A stretch of 64,000 bases of DNA from Sthenelais limicola (Eukaryota > Annelida > Polychaeta > Phyllodocida > Sigalionidae). A program made the translations under genes and the position numbers. The notes beneath the pieces are model-generated. The model was not told the DNA's origin and searched no databases. It was given only the letters and a program-made list of their open reading frames with translations. Shown here piece after piece: positions 12,508-25,203 of this stretch. Each line of letters starts with the position of its first letter. Position 1 is the first letter of the stretch. The stretch spans positions 55,394,773 through 55,458,772 of the forward strand of contig OW804095.1 in NCBI GenBank assembly GCA_942159475.1. The letters are read 5' to 3'.

Positions 12508-15500
12508 TTATTTGTTGAATCTAGAGAGGGTACAAACCATGAAAGTTCAAATGTATAGTAAAGATGTTCGAAGAAATTCTCCGATCACTCGGTCGCAATT
12601 TGTATTTTAATCTGTTATCGTTAGAACGATATATTTACGATTCCAGCTGAGACGATACTTACATCGGATATCCTGACAGCAAAATAATCCTGAAAGATTC
12701 CGACTATGTTAAATACTCCAATCTTTAACGATAGGGATATCCTTTAGTCTGGTTGCTATTTGGCAATGGAAACATGGCTCATACGTTAAGCTATTAGTTA
12801 TTATCTACACCAAAGTCCTGGCTCTATTCAGATATTGCGGTTGAATTCAGGTAACGGTCCACTGAGTATTAAACAAAAGTTAAGCTGTTACTCCTGACTG
12901 TTATATTCACTATATGAGTATATATTTCCCCTCGATTCATGCACTCGTTTATACTTGAAGTGTATCGTTCTCCTAGTGATGTACGTATTTCATTTCTTCC
13001 ACAACACAGAATAACCCTACGAATAATCTTATATATGTTAAGATTACACGTACCTCCCCATGGAATCCTCATGGATTTGCCTCGTCGCACCACTGCTAGC
13101 CAGTCCTCACGTCGACCACCAATTCCTCCACAGCCCAGGATCCCCGCGAGTTCCTCCGCCGTGGCAGAACAGTCCAACTGGTCACCATTCTTTATATTTC
13201 ACACATTGCTCCATGGGGTTGATGATCAACTGGTTGCGATGGTCAGTCCCTCACACACCTCGGTCATTCAATACACATGTATATATGAAGGTATTAACAT
13301 ACACACATTAACGAAGCCTCGATAGGCCAGGGTCATGCGCAACATGTCGTGCACCCCCTCCCTCACATATTCATCCGATAATCCATAATCTAAGCATGGG
13401 GAGGCATATTAGAGAAATTGTTGGTGAACTTTCTCGATCGATTTAGGAAGCAAGCTGTGTTAAATATGACTAGTTCAATAATAACAAATGCTAAATGAAT
13501 ATCATATATGATAGTTATGATTTGATTACAACAGAAAATTATCTCGGTTATGACAGTCTTCAAATAAATGTATTTGTCACCAAATAAGGTTAACTCATCC
13601 ATATTGAAGATTAATTCCAGTATATATTTTATATGAAAAATGATTCACAACACCTTCGCATCGGGCCATCGGGAGATTTTTCTCTTTGCAAACAGTTTTA
13701 TTTCTCGAAGTAGACAGAAACAAAGCAATACCTCCTTATACATATACATAGACAGAGGCTGTTTAAAGGTATGTCAAACGGGGTTAAAATGACCGTTTGT
13801 TTTCAAGAACACTGTAAACATGCATTATTTCTCCACTATTTTCTTTTCTCTGAAACTCTAGTCGACCCTCTAACCAAACAGCTTGTTCCTTATAAGGTTT
13901 CTTCCAACCCGTTAATCATAATCTCAACTCTTTGGTTTTAAACTTTTTTTTTCAGCACTGCATCATTGTATTCGATGCCCCTTGAGTTCATTAATAGAGG
14001 CTTTGAAAAGAATGTTATTTTCATTATAAATTATGAATTTCGTTATTCATTATGAATACTTTGCCACTAAGGATAACCAATTTATAAGGTCGACAACCCA
14101 ACAACACATTCTATTTGTTAGCATAAACATACTATGTAGAGGTTAAAGTCCTATTCTGTATCTTTTAACAAGAAAATTGCAAAGTTTGGTAGAAGGCAGC
14201 ATCCATTCTTGGATTTTTCCCCAGAAGTTTGAAACCTCTGGATAACATGGTCCCTTTCCTAAATTCTGTAATTCAGAAGTATAGCATTCGCAATTGAAAG
14301 CGCGCTGCTTCTGCACAGAGCTCTCCAATTCATTCCGGTAGCTGTGTTAAACCCTTGGGACAGTCAATAATTTAGCGATCCACAAATTTTAAACTTCAAC
14401 TTCACGGCCACGCCTATCCTAGTGCATCTTATATACAACCAGCAAATTATCCATTTTGTCGAAACAGTTCCATGGAATTGGATATTAATTCTACAGAGTA
14501 GATCTTCCATTCGGTCCGAAATGAAATAAATTAAGATACAATGTACAGTGATCAAATACGGGGCATAATGTATTTAGCTATCTAGGATATATAATTATAT
14601 ATATATACCGCTCTTGGTGGGAGATACTTAGATCCATTTTTCTTTACACATTTACTGGTGACATTTATGATTAATCCTCATTCTAGGGAGGTATACATTC
14701 TAGTTGTCATATTTTATATAGTTACTATTTCACAAAGTTTACAATCGTCAATCACCGATACAGATGTAAACAATCAACATGCACTTCTATTTGAAGAAGG
14801 TGACATATGAGAAGTTATTCATCGGGTGAATTTATCGCATGTTGTTTTTGACTTTCCTCCTGCTTCAAGGTTACTTAATACCCATTACCAACCGTATGTT
14901 CCGTATGGCATTGGTTTTAAATGATTCCCTGTGGAGTACCTGCGTTCTGTATATATATATTTCCGTTGGATAAACACTCATTTCTACCCGAGGCCGTTCA
15001 AATCAGTACCAGCTCGGATCAAGGCTTAAATAATCCTGTCCAGACCGTGAGTATTTTCATTTGTGCTGAATGGGATTAATAAATTTCAAGTTGTTACAAA
15101 CACATTTACCGCCCGATAAAACCTTTCCCATGTGGACGAGCCAAGTGAATGACTGTGGACTATTTTGTTAATAATGTTCGTGATAATTATTGCAACCAAT
15201 ATTTTGGAAAGTTATTTAAACAATTTTATTATAAACGCATTATTGATATAAAACTACTTATCTAGAGTGAGATATATTGCATACTACTATAGAATCCCAT
15301 CACCAGAGCTGCCAGTACCTTTGTTAATGTTGAAGTGTCACAAAACCCCAAAATATAATGAAAAAATCAACTTCTTTCCTATTATTCAAATGTAACTGGA
15401 TGCACATGTGTTTCCATCATTTTGTAAAACTATTACAGCAATAATACACCAGTTAACCAAAGATAATGTATGAGTCATTACATGTAGCATCTTTGAGTTA

Positions 15501-15744
15501 ACTATACCTCAAATTAATAATGGTTTCACTCAGAATATACCTGGTTTCACTTGCTAAAATATAAATTTTGTGTCACACTCCTTCAACCAACTCGTTAGTT
15601 AACAGAGTTATATATTACTAGCCATGACCTGTCAACAACAGTTGTCAAACGAAAAGGGTCACATATTGTTAATAGTAATCTTTGAATATCTGTAATGTAC
15701 AGTATATCCACTTTTCTCACCCTCCTTCCACTTCTCCCTCTCCC
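12508..15744. other. Intergenic between the TRIM-like gene and P450
   Basis: The part just above 12507 is the promoter and 5' UTR side of the TRIM-like gene. The pyrimidine-rich acceptor-like sequence on the - strand is at about 12526-12534. The remainder is AT-rich with only chance ORFs. No repeats beyond short TA runs (14590-14607, 14951-14961) were noted. Confidence 0.5.
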
Positions 15745-15960
15745 ATGATACTCTTTCAATTCCTCCCTTCCTTCTCCTTGTCTATCTGTCCCTCCCTCTG
15801 CTTCTCCCTCTCGCCCTCCTCCCTAGCCTCCCTTTCCCCTGATATGTATCTCTTGATCATCCCTCTCTCTTCTTGACTCCCTCTCTATTTGTATCCCTCT
15901 CAGTTTTCCCTTCTTTTCTTCAGGCTTCACCCTTCTCCCTGTATCTCATTTCGCCACCCC
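15745..15960 (+). repeat. Polypyrimidine repeat, copy 1
   Basis: More than 200 bases on the + strand are almost only C and T, built of CCCTCTC-type words. The order of less regular words (TAGCCTCCCT, then ATCTCTTGATCATCCCTCTC, then CTCCCTCTCTATTT, then CCCTCTCAGT) matches, on the opposite strand, the tract at 19.4-19.72 kb. This makes it a copy of a longer repeat and not merely a microsatellite. Confidence 0.65.
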
Positions 15961-16258
15961 ATCAGAGAGGCCTTAGAGTCCCTCCCATGAAAATGAACAA
16001 AACAATCTTGAGTCAGCGTGCTTGTCACCAAGGCCAAGGTACGGCAGGGATAGCAAGTGAATATCTCAGGTTTTTATACTAAACTTGCACAATCATTAGA
16101 AAAATCCCATAGACTCCAATAGGCCAATTAATCCTTTATTATGTATTCTAGCTGGTTGAAAAAAAACTTCCCAAAACCTGTCACAAGTGTGCCTCCGCCT
16201 TTGTGAACGTCTGTGATCCCGTGTTGCCCCAGTAACCTTCTACCGAAATGGGTCAATC

Positions 16259-16408
16259 ATGGCGAGCTCAGAGTCAGAAGGCTCTCCCCTCGCCTGTAGA
16301 TCACACTCGTCGTTGCAGAAGGCATCTCTTTCAGTCAAGCTGTCGGCGTGGTGCACATCCCTCCGAAGCCCTCAGAAACCAATACGAGTAATTGCTAGCA
16401 CGAACCAG
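16259..16408 (+). CDS. Candidate 5' leader exon of the P450 (unresolved)
   Basis: An ATG at 16259 opens 50 codons ending at a strong donor (CCAG|GTATGAG). The peptide is Ser/Arg/Lys-rich with few acids after residue 8 (LACRSHSSLQKASLSVKLSA), as in mitochondrial targeting leaders, which mitochondrial-clan P450s need. The exon ends in phase 0, but every acceptor just before the first certain P450 exon needs phase 1 or 2, so no in-frame join was found. A second ATG at 16248 reads an Arg-rich peptide in another frame but hits TAA at 16389. This may be the leader with an extra tiny exon in between, a 5' UTR exon, or chance. Confidence 0.3.
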
Positions 16409-17108
16409 GTATGAGTTTGCTCTTTCTGGTTCTTACAACAGATACGCTGCAATTTTTAGAGTAACTAGTAAGATTTAAGTTAGTTGTAACCTCCCCTTCC
16501 CGGGCTCCCCTTATTCTAAGTTGCAACCAATTGCAAGGATAAATTTATGCATGCAAATACCATGTCTTTTATGTACACCCTTTAATTTAAGTATCATCGA
16601 TCACTATACATGACGATACGCGGTAAGTACACATAAACCATTTTTCCTGAGTTTCATATGTTTGTGAAAATGGTGATGATTGTAGCGAACCTTGAAGGGA
16701 AATGTCAAGCCTTTGTCCTTCGCCTTTAAATTTACACTAGCCCTGCCCCATCTTACGTCTGCCATTCAGGCAATGACCACATCATGCTAAGAAGGCCTGG
16801 CTGGGATAAGATCCAGTGGCCTAATACATTGCCCCCGTTGCATAACAATCTGGGAGCTCAAAATTAACACTGAAAAAACTACTCGCAGATTGTTATGCGA
16901 ATGTGATTTTCTTGAGTTTTGAAACCATAACAGATGAAAGACTTGCACATGTCTAGTGTTTACTATAACAGCTAGTTGTGTCGATATCGGTGCTGTCTTC
17001 AGCGAGTCAACCACGTGAGCTCTCCGCCAGTTCTTCAGTTCCCTCTTCGCATGATGCTATAGCAGTCGCAACAAACGCTCAGTCCTTTTGATAACGTCAA
17101 GTGACAGG

Positions 17109-20100
17109 ATGCCCAAACCATTCAAACTGCTTCCCGGCCCAAAAGGCTTGCCGATATTTGGTTCCGTGTTTGACTACTCCAAAAATGGTAGGTTGCTATA
17201 TGGCTGAAATAATATTTTAAAATCTTGTTTATAAATTATGCATCCATGAGCTTGTAACTATGCCCCTCTTATTCCAACTGCTTAGTACTTCATATCTATA
17301 CTTCGTTTCTGTTGCTAATGTTTAGGTCAAGTGTTTGTTTGAGATAGAGTATAGAGTAGGATACACACGGGTGTCTCCTCCGTTTCAATTACATATATGT
17401 GATGTGTTAGAGAAAAGTGAGTCACAACTCGCAAAAAAGGATGTTTCTCAAATGTTTTTCCACAAGAACCCTTGCTAAGAATGTTTTCATTTTTGCGTAT
17501 CTGAGGTTATTCTAAATAATAATTCAAAATATACTCTAGTGATTGACCATTAACCTATTGCGAACATATTTTCATGCATAAACATATATAAGTAGGCCTA
17601 CTTATTAGATGTCCTAATGTTACCATCATTGCAATCAGCTTGATCTCATCTTTTCAAATATGATAATATATATATATGTCAAAATCCATTTTTTGCGACT
17701 TTTGATTCATTTTCCTGTGACACATCACATATAGTTGGAATGGCAAACGACAGGATCACTATTTTGATTGATAAGTATTGCACATGGATGCACCTTATAT
17801 TATATGCAGTATAATATTGCATAATTTCCAAGGCGAATTAATATCATAACTGATGAAAAGCTAATTGTGGTCTGAAAAAATCGCACTGATGTCGGAAGCG
17901 TGGTAAGTCCCTGAAATTATGTGAGTCGCTTCTCACCTTTCAGGAAGGTTTTCATTTGAAAGGATGCACGAAGCCAAACGAATAAACCGGAAGCAATACG
18001 GCCCTCTTTACAAAGAAAAACTTGGACCAGCAACTATTGTGCAGGTAAGAGTGGTCGGTTCCTCAGATTTGAGTTTTGATCCCAATTAACATAACCTAAT
18101 AAGGCCTTGGTGTACGGCCGCCGCACGGCAAAAACACAATGTTAAAGTATTGCAGTCGGCCGGCTGGTCGTGGCAATGGGAATGGATCTTTACAAGGCAT
18201 TCAGTGCATAATAGCGAGCGGATACTGGCCTTGACAGTACATCCTACCTGATATCTCATTGACTGTACAGAGAAGCAGGCTTCATGACTGTGTGGAACTG
18301 ATTATTCCTAGATCGCCTATCCAATTATTCGTGATATTTTTTTACTTGTACAGGTTTTTCGACCCGAAGATTCAGAGAAGGTGTTCAGAGCTGACGGGAA
18401 GATGCCACTTCGTCCACCCCTACCAATCACTATTGCCGCCAATAAAAAAGATGGTCTGCCCTTGGGCCTAGGATCACTGTATGTATCATTTAGTTCTTAT
18501 TAATTTCACTCCCTGTACATGCAGTGTTGTCTGCGAGCAAGAGGTGCATAAAAGGAGCAAAAATTCGCATTTGTCTGTAGGATATTTCCCCCTTTCCAAA
18601 AATATAACTTTGATGCTCATGAAAATGGTATGAATGAAGAGAGGACGTTTTGAGGCATTATTCCTGAAAGAATTATGGCTTTATCTTAGAGGTTACTATT
18701 GCCATTTTGTTGATTTTAGACATTTAGGCAGTAATTTCCGTAACGATATTTAGACTCCCTTGTAATTTTTTAAAAGATATCATATATGATATAATTACAC
18801 GTGCATTTGGGTTTTTGACATAATCCCCCTAAACTGAAAGAAAAACATTAAGGAGTTACAAGGTACATGAAAACACAAAAACTGCGTGAATTTTAATATG
18901 TGGTTTTGTCATTTTTCGTTTCGTTCGCTATTACTGATAGCAGACCCAATTAAAGACTTACATCAAAATCCTTTCACACAACTCCTTTCAAAACTAAATA
19001 CTAGTACATGATAATTGATTGATTTAATATGTTTTCACTGTTATTTTCCCAATATTGAGCTTCAAAAAGAGGGTTTGAAGGGGTCAAAATTCAAATCGTT
19101 CTCCTAATTGAGCTGTTTAAACACAGGCAATTTGTTCCCAATTGCAGGACGGTATGGGCTATTCAGAATAACACTGAATGATATTCTAAAGTCCGTTTGA
19201 AAAAATGTCAACATTTCAATATACTTTGGCCCATTTATAAATATCGTCTGTTTGAATTCTAAAAAGGGGCAAAAAGGTCGGCGTGAATTTCTTGCCCTAG
19301 ACTTCCCTGAACTACTTCTTGAATGACATCATGCATGATCTAAATGGGGTTTTCTGACCTACATCACTGACGTCACAAACGCCCTGTTTGTATGGGTTGA
19401 GAGAAGGGAAGGGGGTAGGAGGGAGGGAGGGGCGGTGGGTGGGAGAGGACGGGGGGACGGGGGACGGAGGACGGAGAGGGAGGGAGAGTAGGAGGGGAGA
19501 GGGGCAGAAGGAGGGGAAGAGGAGAGGGATGTGAGGGTGAGAGGTGTAAGAGACAAAGGAAGACTGAGAAAGATCAAAATAGAGATGGAGCCAAGGAGAC
19601 AGAGAGGGATAGTTAAGAGATATATGAGGAGAGAGGGAGGCTAAGAAGGAGGGTGAGTGGGAGGGGAAGAGGGAAGGACACATGTATAGGCAGGGAGAAA
19701 GGAACAGCGGAGTAATTGAGAGCGGAACTAAGCAAAATTAACAAGGGACCCGAAACTATTCGAGTAGCCATCACGTCACTGTATACATAACAAATACTAT
19801 CCATAAGGCGTGATCATAATGTTGATAAATGATTTGAATGTTTGCACATTTTCTTTCTACTTTCTATCATGCGTTAGAAATGGAGAACCTTGGTACGACC
19901 TGAGAAAATCTGTCCAGAAAACAATGATGCATCCACGAGCCGCATCATTGTATCTCGATGCTCAGAACTCGGTGGCAAATGATTTTCTAACAAGACTTGA
20001 AGAAACGCAAGGTGAAAACGGCGAGGTTAGAGATTTCCTTGCCCTCCTCACTAGATACACGATGGAATGTAGGTGTATCTTTCGAATGGCATTATGTCAT

Positions 20101-22954
20101 GAACACTGTTACAAGGTTTAATGAAATCTCTGTATATCGCTATAAAGATGATCAAATAAATTAGAAATTAACCAAACATGTTTCCATTCAAATTACAAAA
20201 TAAATTTAAACGTATCGTGAGAATCAACCACACACGTATATTATTAGATACCGGAAATACATTTTTATCGATTATTAAAGATGGATCTATTTTTTTAAAA
20301 TCTTGTAGAAAGGTTATGCGAGTTTATTTAAATTTGGATGATGTTAAATTATCCATAGCCAAACAAAGGTTTTAAAACCCCCTTTTGTTTTCTAGCTATT
20401 GCTGTGGTCTGCTTTAATGCCAGACTCGGATGTCTCGATTCTGAGTTAGTAGAAGGAACAACTGCATACGATATGGTTCAGTCATCGACAGCGATGTTTG
20501 AGGCCGTTCAGAGAACCACATTTGCCTTTCCATGGTACATGTTCTTTAGGACAGCATTATATAAACAATTCACGAAAGCTAAGAAAATCTGCGATGGGTT
20601 AGTATGTTATTTACTTCAGTCATAAACTTGATATCAGTTAAAATAAATTTCGTCTTGGCTAGCAACAATTGATTCTTTTAACAATCTATTCCACTTAAAG
20701 CTGCATTCTTAGTTAAAACATCGAAGATTTTCAACTACTTGTCTTGTTTCATTCCTTTCTTACTACCAATGCTGAGCTTATGGGATTTTTGCACTTGCTT
20801 TCCTGGAACTGGCGGCCATGACTACGCGCGCTAACGACAAAATATCTTCCCACATAAATTGTACTCATTCTTTGACATATACGACTGAAGTCGTCGATGG
20901 TCAATTCTTTTGTGTGTGTGTGGGCGGGGGGGGGGGCGTTCATAACGTTTTTACACAATATCTTCAGGAATATTGACTTTGACATGATATCTTTTTGATA
21001 GGTATGTAATAGTCAACTTAACCTATACCGTACGTATGCACATTATTCTCTCAATTTTATATTAATTATAAAAGCATTGGTATCCAGCATGATACATGTA
21101 CCTCAACTCTGTCATTGCCCCTTCGGCTATCACAACTGTCACACTCTTGCTCACAGAATCGCATCTCAGCACATTAAGGATGCTCTCGATAATGAATCTT
21201 GTCCGGTGGTCGGAAGCGAAAAGCACATCTTAAATCAGGCACCAAACTTCCTGCGAACGTTACTTTCCACTCATCGTCTTGGGCCGGAGCAGGTAGTGGG
21301 TATCACAACGGACTTATTCAACGCGGGAATCGATTCGGTAACTGGTTCTTTTCTAAAAAAAAATCTATTGAGAGTATGATGAGTATTGATATCTTCATTA
21401 GTTAATTAATTAATTAACTAACTAATTCGGCCCCTATAATTTTAAAGACTATATATCGCCTCGATGAACAATTGTCTGGGAATTATAATTTAAACTGATA
21501 TGCTTCATGCATTACACATAGGAATGATAAACATGACATTTTAAATACATTAGTTTGTTGAATAAGTTTTATGTAGGCGTATTACTGAACGATTCGTGTG
21601 TGTATCACTTCAGACAGCCAATGCCTTAAGCTTTGTAGTCTACAACCTAGCCCGACATCCGGAGAAGCAGGATATTCTCGCCACCGAGATCGCACGTGTC
21701 CTTCCTCCCGGAAGTGATGTCACCCCCGAAGCCATCCAAAAGATGGGTTACTTGAAAGCCTGTGTCAAAGAGTCATTTCGGTAGGTTGACTCGTGGGATT
21801 CCATCCTGTGGTCTTGAACAAATAATATGCTTGCTCCGGAAATGGGATAGACGTGAATCCGTAAATGGGACCAACAAGGCTTTCCTATATTTGCATTATT
21901 GGATTTTACTTAAGTGCATTGGCCTATGATTGAAGAAGCCCCGAGAGACGACAGAGAGAATGTAAAATATCTGTCGAAAATCATGGTCCCCCTAAGGGCT
22001 TTGGAGGGGTTATATGATGACATTTTTCTATTAAAAACAAATAGGCCCTACCAATAAAGAAATAATATTGTTTTCAAAAAAAGAAAATGTCAATAATAGT
22101 GGTTTTGAGAATAAGCCTGCTAATAATGCTCTGTACTCGAATTAACTTTAAATCTCTTAACCTCATCCCATAATCGAACTTAATATATGTCGTTCAAGAT
22201 TAAACTTCCCTGTTGAGGGAGGTACAACTCGCATTCTACAGCGACCTTTAGAGTTGGATGGCTACGAAATTCCGGCCAAAGTATGTGACACTTTGCTATG
22301 TCTGCTTTATTGAATCACTTTGTTACCTTTTACAGTACTTGTAAAGAAAGCTTATAAATGGATTTTCTTAATGGTAAGCTTAGAACACATCTCAGAAATG
22401 TAAAAAAATAATATGGGCATTAAAGAGAAGATGAATTTTCACATTTGTAGACGTTAATTGCTATGAACAACCAAACAATGTGTATGAGTGAAGAATACTT
22501 CCCGGATCCAGAGAGGTACCTGCCGGAAAGGTGGCTCAAAGAAGGTGCTGTCACCTACCGCCCATGCCCAGCATTTGTGATGTTACCTTTCGGCTTTGGA
22601 TCACGGATGTGTATAGGTCGGAGATTCGCCGAACAGGAGATCTACCTTGCCATAATAAAAGTAATTATTTTGAATTTGTGTCGAATCAGCATAGTATATA
22701 ATATATGTATATAGATATGATGTTTCGGTTCTCTAGCTATCGATGAATTTTTGTGACAGATTTGTTTTGTAGATTTTATTTTCACAACCTATTGAAATTA
22801 ATTTAAGACCTAGCATTGATTGAATTTTCCTTGTCATTTCCAGTTGGTTCAGCGTTTCCGCATGAGTTACAGAGGGGAAAGTATAGGAATGCTTAATCGG
22901 GTGTTCACCGTACCAGATAAATCACTAAATATTACCCTGACTCTGAGAAAATAG
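17109..22954 (+). CDS. Cytochrome P450, mitochondrial clan, 10 exons
   Basis: Exons: 17109-17187, 17944-18044, 18354-18478, 19878-20068, 20396-20597, 21157-21337, 21614-21780, 22199-22280, 22451-22660, 22844-22954. All have GT-AG borders and phases agree throughout, giving 482 residues. Landmarks: LLPGPKGLPIFGS near the N-terminus; MESIAVVCFNARLGCL, a mitochondrial-clan signature; I-helix AGIDS-T at 289-294; K-helix E346-SF-R349; PERYLPERW at about 396-404; heme loop FGFGSRMCIGRRFAEQE with the cysteine ligand at 430. These are typical of CYP10/24/27/11-like enzymes, which hydroxylate sterols, vitamin D-like or other lipids in the mitochondrial matrix with electrons from adrenodoxin. The substrate cannot be read from sequence. 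The acid-alcohol pair position holds Ser instead of the usual Thr, with Thr next. The protein from this Met lacks a mitochondrial leader, so an upstream exon is likely. Intron 1 carries a MITE and intron 3 a polypurine repeat. Confidence 0.96.
17396..17731. mobile_element. MITE family M1, copy 2, in P450 intron 1
   Basis: Ends are inverted: left TATGTGATGTGT with GAGTCACAACTCGCAAAAAA; right is the reverse complement of TATGTGATGTGTCACAGG followed by AAAATGAATCAAAAGTCGC. TA dinucleotides flank both sides (17394-17395 and 17732-17733), which fits a TA target duplication as made by Tc1/mariner-like transposases. The interior shares the ATATTTGAAAAGATGAGATC block with the other copies. It has no coding capacity. 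Confidence 0.8.
19395..19735 (-). repeat. Polypurine repeat, copy 2, inverted, in P450 intron 3
   Basis: About 300 bases on the + strand are nearly all G and A. Read on the - strand it contains TTAGCCTCCCTCTCTCCTCA, ATATCTCTTAACTATCCCTC, CTCCATCTCTATTTTGATC and TTCTCAGTCTTCC in the same order as the + strand tract at 15.75-15.96 kb. The two copies are therefore homologous and inverted. Long mirror-like purine tracts of this kind can form triplex DNA. The position is inside the intron between exons 3 and 4. Confidence 0.65.
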
Positions 22955-25203
22955 GATCACTCTCCCAGATATATTGGGATTGGGTACGGAGCAGATGTAT
23001 TGTGGGGAGCTAATTTTCCATATGATATTAACAACGTTGGCTCGTCGAGTAATCCAACGATACTGTGATTTGAACCAGATCCATGCTAGAATGCATTTAG
23101 ATTCCCTACCAGTACACGTAGCAATCAGATAAAACATATTCTATTGGGGCTGATCTGGTGATTTCATAGGACTCGGAGAGCATGGTGCTGATCATTGCCC
23201 AGAAGGGAATGCTTTAATGGGTAAGCGTATAATAAATGGGTAAACTTATAAATCTCATTATTATATTTACATGAGACTAACAAATATTTTTCATAGCATT
23301 ACTATATGTTAGGCAACGTCTGACTAATTTTCCGAGCATATATATAACGTTAAAATATGTAGGCTATACGGTTGGTTTACTTCATGATATTAGTTAAAAA
23401 GCGTACAATTTGGTGTTGATAAAAATCCTTGTTTTTACATATTTAATGGATAGTTATGCTGCATAATTCGTGAACCTGGTGTAGCTCTCATGGAATATAA
23501 CGTCCATTGTATGTTATAAGTATCACATATTTTCGGTTTCTGTGGAGTCCCATCGTCCTCTTTTATTTGAAATATCTGACAAATTTCGATAGTATAGTAA
23601 AAAGAAATATAGATCCAGAGAAGGGTGCGGAGTTGGACATTCCTGTATTGCCATATTATAGAAATAGATTGCAGATGCACGCTATACTTTTATGATAATT
23701 TGAATAATTAAATCGCCTGTGGCTAACACATGGAACTCCATTTATTTTCCCCATTTGCCTCAATCACCATGAAAAGAATGGGGGGTTAAAGTCATTGAAA
23801 TGCATATATCTTATTTACATAAAAATGCACTCAAAACATTAGTTCAATAAGGTGATATGATTTGTGTTCTGTTTTAACTGAATTAGAGGATTTCTTAGTG
23901 GAGCGTATGGTGATGATTTCCAAGAAGGGGATAATTTAATCGGTACGGTTATAAATAACTAATTAATGTATTGATGTAAAATGTCTGTCTAATGGAAGTT
24001 TAACAAAAGGTCCATTGGAGATTTACCATCTTTTAGATATTCGTTGAAAAGTAGTACATGAGTAAATGCATTTATAAGCGGTATTATATTATAGTCTTAA
24101 ATTAAGATTGATATCTTTGGAATTGAAGAATTCAATCAATCATTATGCATGGTCACCTTCGCTGAAAACCATGTACAACAATAATGGGATTGCGTCAGTA
24201 GATTGTCTTGGCATTTATTGGTTTGATGTAAAACAGCGTTTCCATCCCAGATCCCCCATATATTATTGTCCTTCGGGATATTTGCTGGCGGAAAAGTGTA
24301 AATTTAATGTGTATTAGAGAAAATATTTATACATGTAAATGCTTTATGTAAATGCTTTATGTAAATCCTTTATGTAAATCCTTTAAGGTCATCACGTTAA
24401 TATTTGGTGTGGTGAATCTACATGTCCTGGTACTCTCTTTATCCAATAGGGGTTAGTACCCAGCAGTAACACTGGTGTCTCATCATTGCAACTAGTTGTT
24501 ACTAAGTCAGTGGTTGTTCATGTACTTGGTAAATCTGTGTATTTTAATGATTATAGTCCATGTAGAGCTTACACAGCCATATTATAATGTGCGAACTGTG
24601 TGTGACTAATGTTGGACGCAATGGATTACCATGTATTGAACTTATTGCGTCTGCTTACGGCTGCCATGGTGGCTGCACTAAGTCAGGGCCCCACAGATAT
24701 ATGACTTTCGTATAGCACTTCCTTGGTTCCCTGATGGACCCTATACGTCATCAAGATGTCCCCCAATCTCTTCAGGTACACTTGACTAGGGGCTGTGTAG
24801 GAGTCCGTCCGTCGATAAGAATCGCTGTTACCACCACGCGGCCACCGAGGTCACCTTTGCTAGTCAGGAGCCACCATCGCCAGTGCCAGCCAGTTCCAGT
24901 ATGCGGCGCCTAGCTACAAGCATTGCCATTACACTTGAAGACACCAGCCTTAAGATGGCAAGCAGAACATACCATCTGCACAAGGAAACCAACTCTTCGC
25001 TTAGCTACTTCGGTCCTCATGGCATACCCAGGGGTAGGATAAATTGTCATAAGAGCCATATTATATTGTGATTGCCATTGTATAATCATGAGTTGTGTAA
25101 TTAATAAAGTATAATTGAAGCAAGATGTATATGACGAAGCAAGGATTATAGTGTTTTTTCGATTGCTCAAACCTTTGTTGATTGAACGGTCATGATTAAT
25201 TAA
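22955..25203. other. P450 3' UTR and intergenic region
   Basis: AATAAA at 23231-23236, 277 bases after the P450 stop, is the likely poly(A) signal. Beyond it the DNA is AT-rich. Segments at about 23175-23290 and 23900-24010 look like diverged copies of each other (GAGC..TGGTG.TGAT...AGAAGG...TTTAAT.GGTA), but the duplication is weak by eye. The 13-bp tandem repeat at 24335 is listed separately. No gene was recognised. Confidence 0.45.
24335..24386. repeat. 13-bp tandem repeat, 4 units
   Basis: Units GTAAATGCTTTAT, GTAAATGCTTTAT, GTAAATCCTTTAT and GTAAATCCTTTAA follow head to tail without spacing. The pairwise pattern of the G/C variant suggests duplication of a two-unit block or spread of one substitution. 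Confidence 0.9.

Noticed and set aside
15682..16082. ORFs rich in Ser, Leu and Pro at 15.7, 19.3-19.8 and 27.1-27.5 kb
   Set aside because: Products of the polypyrimidine/polypurine tracts; low complexity and no conserved start.
16248..16391. Alternative Arg-rich leader frame from ATG 16248
   Set aside because: Stops at TAA before the donor, so it cannot lead into the P450.
24910..25170. ORF (-) ending in a Cys-rich stretch (VCSACHLKAGVFKCNGNACS)
   Set aside because: It recalls the zinc-rich tail of piggyBac-like transposases, but no transposase core or terminal repeats were found nearby.
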